Part shown: positions 59,501 to 64,000 of the stretch, in pieces
How positions within the stretch are numbered: position 1 is the stretch's first letter
How the letters are laid out: every line of letters starts with the position of its first letter
Source of the DNA: Typhlomys cinereus
Taxonomy: Eukaryota > Chordata > Mammalia > Rodentia > Platacanthomyidae
NCBI GenBank assembly: GCA_023101885.1
Contig: JALPQD010000623.1
Location: 527,208-591,207 of the forward strand
Reading direction: 5' to 3'
Length of the DNA stretch: 64,000 bases
The notes under the pieces: model-generated
The model's database searches: none
Told to the model about the DNA's origin: nothing
Seen by the model: only the letters and a program-made list of their open reading frames with translations
Made by a program: the position numbers and the translations under genes

Positions 59501-60112
59501 AGCTCTCAATGACCATGATGAGCTGTAACCACTGTTATGTCTGCATGGCCACAATGAGCTGTTTATAATTACTGTCAATTTCTAGGACCACATTGAGCTC
59601 TCTATGATCACTGAGAGCATTCTATGACCACTATGAGCTATGAACACTATGAGGTCTCTATGTCCATTATAATCTATGATCACTGTGATTCCTCTATCAC
59701 CACTATGAGATATGAGCACAGTGAGTTCTTTATGATGATTATGAGGTCTTTATGACCACTGTGAGCTGTGACCACTTTGAGCCTTCTATGGCCACTGGGA
59801 GTAATGGGCACTGTGAGCTTTCCATGACTTCTGTGATCACTCTGTGACAACTGTGAGCTCCCTATGATGACTATGAACAGTGGCCACTGTGAGGACTCTA
59901 TGACCATTGAGAGCAAAGGCCACTGTGAACTCTTTATGACCACTATGAGCTCTCTATGACCATTGTGAGCTCTGTATGTCATATATGAGCTGTGACCACA
60001 CTGAGCTGTCTAGTACCACTATGGGTTGTGAGTACTATGAGCTCTCTATGACCACTGTGAACTGTGAGCAAAGTGAGCTCCCTATTACCACTATGAGGAA
60101 AGAGCACTGTGA
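56542..60112. repeat. Satellite B, block 6
   Basis: About 3.6 kb of the same 16/20 bp units. Longer open frames (for example minus strand 59680-59982) encode a 12-residue repeat only because 16+20 bp is a multiple of three. Confidence 0.93.
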
Positions 60113-60119
60113 GTTCTTT

Positions 60120-60410
60120 TTTTTTTTTTTAATTTTTTTTATTATTATTATTTATTATTCAACTGTGCGCATGTGCGTGTGTATGTGTGTGCGCGTGTGT
60201 GTCTGTGTATATGTAGAACCACGGACGAACTCGCGAACCACCATGGACGCCTCCACCTCCTTCTGACCCGGGATTCACAGGCTCCGCCCTACCAGGACCA
60301 GAAGCGCAGGCCGCCCCCGCTTCTGCCTGGCGTCTATACGTGGGATCTGGGATCCGAACTCGGGACCTTCCGCCTGCAAGGCGGAGGCTTAACCCCTGAG
60401 CCACCTCTCC
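60120..60410 (-). mobile_element. SINE, full length, tRNA-headed
   Basis: Minus strand: head GGAGAGGTGGCTCAGGGGTT, B-box region CCGAGTTCGGATCC, body, CA-rich stretch and A-rich tail. It is flanked by GTTCTTT (60113-60119 and 60411-60417). It is better preserved at CpG sites than the copy at 8177, so it is likely younger. Confidence 0.88.
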
Positions 60411-60417
60411 GTTCTTT

Positions 60418-61416
60418 GACCACAGTGAGCTAATAACTCTTTGAGTTCTCTATGATCACTATGGTCTATAACCACTGTGAGTTCTGTATCAGCATAATGA
60501 GCTATGACCACTATGAGCTCTCTATGACAACTGTGACTTTTTATGACCACTGTGAGCTCTTTTAGAGCAGTATGACATTTGATCATTGAAAGCTTTCTAT
60601 GAACCCTATGAGCTCTTTATGACCACTATGAGATAAGACCACTGTGAGATCTCAATGTCCATTACGAGCTGTCTATGACCACTGTGAACTGTCTGTGACC
60701 AATTTGAGCTCTCTATGACACCTCTGAGTTATGAGCACTGTGAAATCTCTGTGACCAATGTGAGCTATGACCACTCTGATTCTTCTATAACCATTGTGAG
60801 CTCTCTAGGACAACTATGATCTATGATGACATGAACTCTCTATAACCACTGTAAACTCTCTACAACCAATGTGATCTCTCTATGACAACTCTGAGCTCTT
60901 TATGTTTGCTAGGAGCAATGAACACTGTGATCTGTCTGTGACCACTGTGAGTTATGACCACTCTGATTCTTCTATGAACAATGTGTGTTCTCTAGGACAA
61001 CTATGACCCATGAGCACTGTGAGCTCTTTGTGACCATTGTGGACTATGATCATTATGAACTCTCCTTGACCACGGTGAGCTACAAAAACTGTAAGCTCTC
61101 TATCACAACTCTGACGTCTCTATGACCAATATGACCCCTTTTAACTTTGTATCACCACTATAAGATATGACCACTTTGAGCTCATTATTACCACTATGAG
61201 CTCTCCTTGACCACTATGAGTTAAGATCACTGTGAGCTATCTATGACTGCTTTGGCCTAAGAACTGTGAGCTCTCTATCGCCCCTATGACCTATGACCAC
61301 TGTGAGATCTTTATGACCACTATGAGCTATGACCACTGTGAGCTCTAAATATGCATTATGAGATCTCTATGAACACTGTATTGTGATCACTGTGAGCTCT
61401 CTAAGAGCATTAGAAC
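60418..61416. repeat. Satellite B, block 7
   Basis: About 1 kb of satellite B in the usual orientation, running up to the inversion point. Confidence 0.92.
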
Positions 61417-61435
61417 TATGACCACTGTGGTCATA
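61417..61435. repeat. Palindrome at satellite B orientation switch
   Basis: TATGACCAC (61417-61425), a single T, and GTGGTCATA (61427-61435) form a perfect inverted repeat. Left of it the array reads TATGACCACTGTGAG; right of it only the complement (CTCACAGTGGTCATA) is found. Confidence 0.9.
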
Positions 61436-62903
61436 TATCATAGTGGTCATATAGAGCTCACGGTGGTCATAGCTCACAGTGGTAATAGGGAGCTGATATT
61501 TATCATTGATCACATAGCTCATAGGAAGCTCACAGTGGTCATAGCTCATAGGCGTCATATAGAGCTCACAGTGTTCACAGATCACAGTGGTCTTAGAGTG
61601 CTTATAGTGGTCATAGCTCATAGTGCTTATAGAGAGCTCACCATAGACATAGAGAGCTCACATTATTCTTAGAGAGTTCACAGTTGTCATAGCTGAGAGT
61701 GATCATAGAGAACTTAGAGTGGTTATTGCTCACAGTGGTCATAGAGAGCTCACAGTGATAATAGTTCATAGTGGTCATCTATAGCTCACAATGGTCATAG
61801 ACTACTAATAACTGTCATAGCTCTCAGAGGTTATAGAGAGCTTACAGTGGTCATAGCTCACAGTGCCTATAGAGAGCTCACAGTTGTCATAACTCACAGT
61901 GGTCATAGTGAATTCATAATAAACAATGATAACTCACAGTGTTCATAGCTCATAATGGTCATAAAGAGCTCACAGTGGTCATAGAGGGCTCACAGTGATA
62001 ATAGCTCATAGTGATCATATAGAACTCACAACTCCTAAACTATGCATAGCTGTCATAGCTCACAGAGGTTATAGACAGCTCACAGTGGTCATAGCTCATA
62101 GTGTCCATAGAGAGCTCACAATTGCCATAACTCACAGTGATCATAGATCACAGTGCCCATAGAGAGCTCTCAGGGGTCAAAAAGAGCTCACAGTGGGCAT
62201 AGAGTGTTTACAGTGGTCATAGCTCATAGTTGCCATTCACAGTGATCATACAGAGCTCTAAGTGGTCATGGAGAACTCACAGTGGTCATAGACAGCTCAC
62301 AGTGGATAAAGAGAGTTCATGTTAGTTATAGAGAGCTAACAGTGGTCATAGGTGATACTGGTCATAGAAAGCTCATAGTTGTCATTGATCACAATGGTCA
62401 TACTTAATTCAGAGTTTTCACAGATCATTCATAATGTTCACAAATAGCTCATAGAGAACTCACAGTAGTCATAGATCACAGTACTCATCAAGATCTCACA
62501 GTGGTGAAAGAGATCTCACAGTGATCATAGCTCATACTGGTCATAGACAGCTCATAGTAGTCATAGATAGCTCACAATGGTCATATCTCATGAATGTCAG
62601 AATGAGCTTAGAGTGGTCGTACAGGGCTCACAGTGGTCACAGCAGATAATGGTCATAAAAAGCTAAGGCTAATCATCACATTGGCCACAGAGAACTCACA
62701 GTGGTCATAGGTCAATTGTTTCAATGGTGATCATAAATAGGTCATAGTTTTCATATCTCAAAGTGGTTATGAAGAGCTCATAGGGGTCATAGAGATCTCA
62801 CAGTAGCAGTAGCTCATATTGGATATAGAGAGCTCACAGTGGTCATATACAGCTCATAATGGACATTTTTAGCTCACAGTGTTCATTGCTCAATGTGGTC
62901 ATA
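61436..62903. repeat. Satellite B, inverted block
   Basis: About 1.5 kb of the reverse-complement unit (CTCACAGTGGTCATAGAGAG), including the 16-bp form. It ends at the TG of the next LTR. Confidence 0.92.
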
Positions 62904-63340
62904 TGTCACGTCCTGTGCCAACCTGGCTGGTAAGATAATATCCCAACCTGGAGAAGAGAGCTTCAAGGAAGCACCTTCTGAAAACAGGATATGGCTTATT
63001 TTGTAATAAATAATAAAGATATAAAACATATGGGTATTGTCAGGCTTGCAGCCTGCTCTTTAGAATGGGCAATTGCTAGAGGCCTGAATGGTTGCTAGAA
63101 ACCATTCCCCTTTGAGTCTTGCCTCTTATCTTTGATGAACAAGTTCCTCTATATTTGTGATTGTTCATGCCTCCTGTCTCTGACATCCTGTTTATTCCTA
63201 GGTATCTTTTTTTTCCCCAAAACTAGCTAGGTTATCACCTACCCCTAGGTTCGTGCCCCCGGAACTAGAGATGGCTAATAAATTTCCCTTAAGTCTCTTG
63301 TTTCCTAAATAAAAACCAAGCTTGCTTTTAAATTTAAATT
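62904..63340 (+). repeat. Start of a diverged ERV-C-type LTR
   Basis: TGTCACGTCCTGTGCCAACC follows the satellite directly and aligns with the U3 of 53841-54629 (TTCAAGGAA, GGATATGGC, AATAAATAATAAA, ATGGG, GTCAGGC, GGGCA(A/G)TTGCTAG, TTGCCTCT, AAACTAGCTAG in order). Several differences and indels make it a separate subfamily. The match fades after about 63340, so its end is not determined. Confidence 0.65.
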
Positions 63341-64000
63341 AAATTCTAACTAGAAATTTCATGTTCAATCACACACAATAGACTTCTTAGCCATAATGTA
63401 TATGCTAATTTTAAAGAAATTAGAGAACAACCTCGAATCCTAAAACATAGGTGGATGGAATTCTCTCAAAAATATGACTCATTAAAAGTAATTCAGAAAT
63501 TCTACAAATATGAAACTATGCCATCTGTTCACTAAAATCAGTACACAACTATTTTTATAGAGCACATAAGTTAATAGAAAATAATAATAAAATAATACTT
63601 AAAATTAATACACAACTATTTCTTATAGAACGCATGATTTAATAAAAATAGAAATAAAATAAATAACATCATTCCTACCATTATAACCTAATATAGGCCA
63701 GCTTATATGATAACAGCGAAAATTTGACAACCTCAAAAAGAATAAAAAATGTATAACATGTGCCTCCTTTACCATTTACAAGAATGTATAATAGATATAA
63801 CAAATTAAAAAGAAGCTCAACCTTGGTATATTTTAACTAAATCTCATATAAAGCCTTTGCTAAATACAACAACACAGACCTAGACCCTGTGACTGCTTGG
63901 TGGGACACTGTAAAATAGATAACTTTAGAGAGACTGAGGAATTGGGAAAAAATCTATTGTAGGGATGGGAAAAAAAAAAACCTGTTGATATGTGATAAGG
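63341..64000. other. Unassigned AT-rich sequence at window edge
   Basis: No gene, satellite unit or clear LTR end is seen. TACACAACTATTT…TTATAGA is repeated about 67 bp apart (63542 and 63609), a small direct duplication. By position it should be the rest of the LTR or retroviral internal sequence, but nothing in it proves this. Confidence 0.35.

Noticed and set aside
59680..59982. 100-codon minus-strand frame with a repeated HREL-VVI-type peptide (and similar frames at 45429-45680, 61418-61672, 58083-58274)
   Set aside because: It comes from satellite B. Units of 16 and 20 bp add to 36 bp, a multiple of three, so the frame persists by arithmetic. No start context, domain or conservation supports a protein.

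Overview
This window is mammalian heterochromatin-like DNA with no recognisable host gene. I see two families of short tandem repeats into which retroelements have inserted repeatedly. The organism is probably a rodent of the mouse-related clade. The evidence is a tRNA-headed SINE whose head resembles the B2/ID type, an L1 whose 5' UTR is built of tandem monomers, ERVL-MaLR elements, and several class II (ERVK/betaretrovirus-like) elements. The species cannot be named from the sequence alone.

Layout. 1-6766 is a 5'-cut class II provirus (ERV-A: gag, dUTPase, protease with G-patch, RT, RNase H, integrase, an internally deleted D-type/gamma-like env, 3' LTR). Satellite A is a 19-20 bp unit built around TGTGACATCACA. 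It runs from 6767 to about 32.4 kb, broken by an antisense LTR plus leader (7592-8772, itself hit by a SINE), a nearly complete but decayed class I gammaretroviral provirus (ERV-B, 9014-16823) and a full-length antisense L1 (23175-30066) with a 14-bp target-site duplication.

From 32.4 to 34.1 kb there is an ERVL-MaLR 5' end and then about 1.1 kb of ~170-bp tandem repeats. Satellite B is a mixed 16/20 bp unit, GAGCTATGACCACTGT and GAGCTCTCTATGACCACTAT. It fills 34.1-62.9 kb and changes orientation at a palindrome at 61426. It is interrupted by a MaLR with two different LTRs (36552-38806), a non-coding class II element that begins at its primer-binding site and has only a 3' LTR (45956-48711), an LTR scrap (49360-49545), an inverted-LTR class II remnant (ERV-C, 50208-54629), a solo LTR with a perfect 6-bp duplication (56064-56535) and a SINE (60120-60410). 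The right edge opens another LTR of the ERV-C family (from 62904) and then unassigned AT-rich sequence.

All retroviral and L1 genes here are broken by stops, frameshifts or deletions; none looks able to make a complete product. The features most worth a second look are structural: LTR elements with unusual end structures (inverted LTRs, one LTR plus PBS, LTR plus leader, unlike LTRs within one duplication), an LTR open frame that keeps its cysteine pattern in three copies, a related hairpin before the 3' LTR of two different class II elements, and a CpG-rich, hairpin-rich insert inside an env gene. Boundaries were found by reading the sequence and comparing copies within the window, not by database search.
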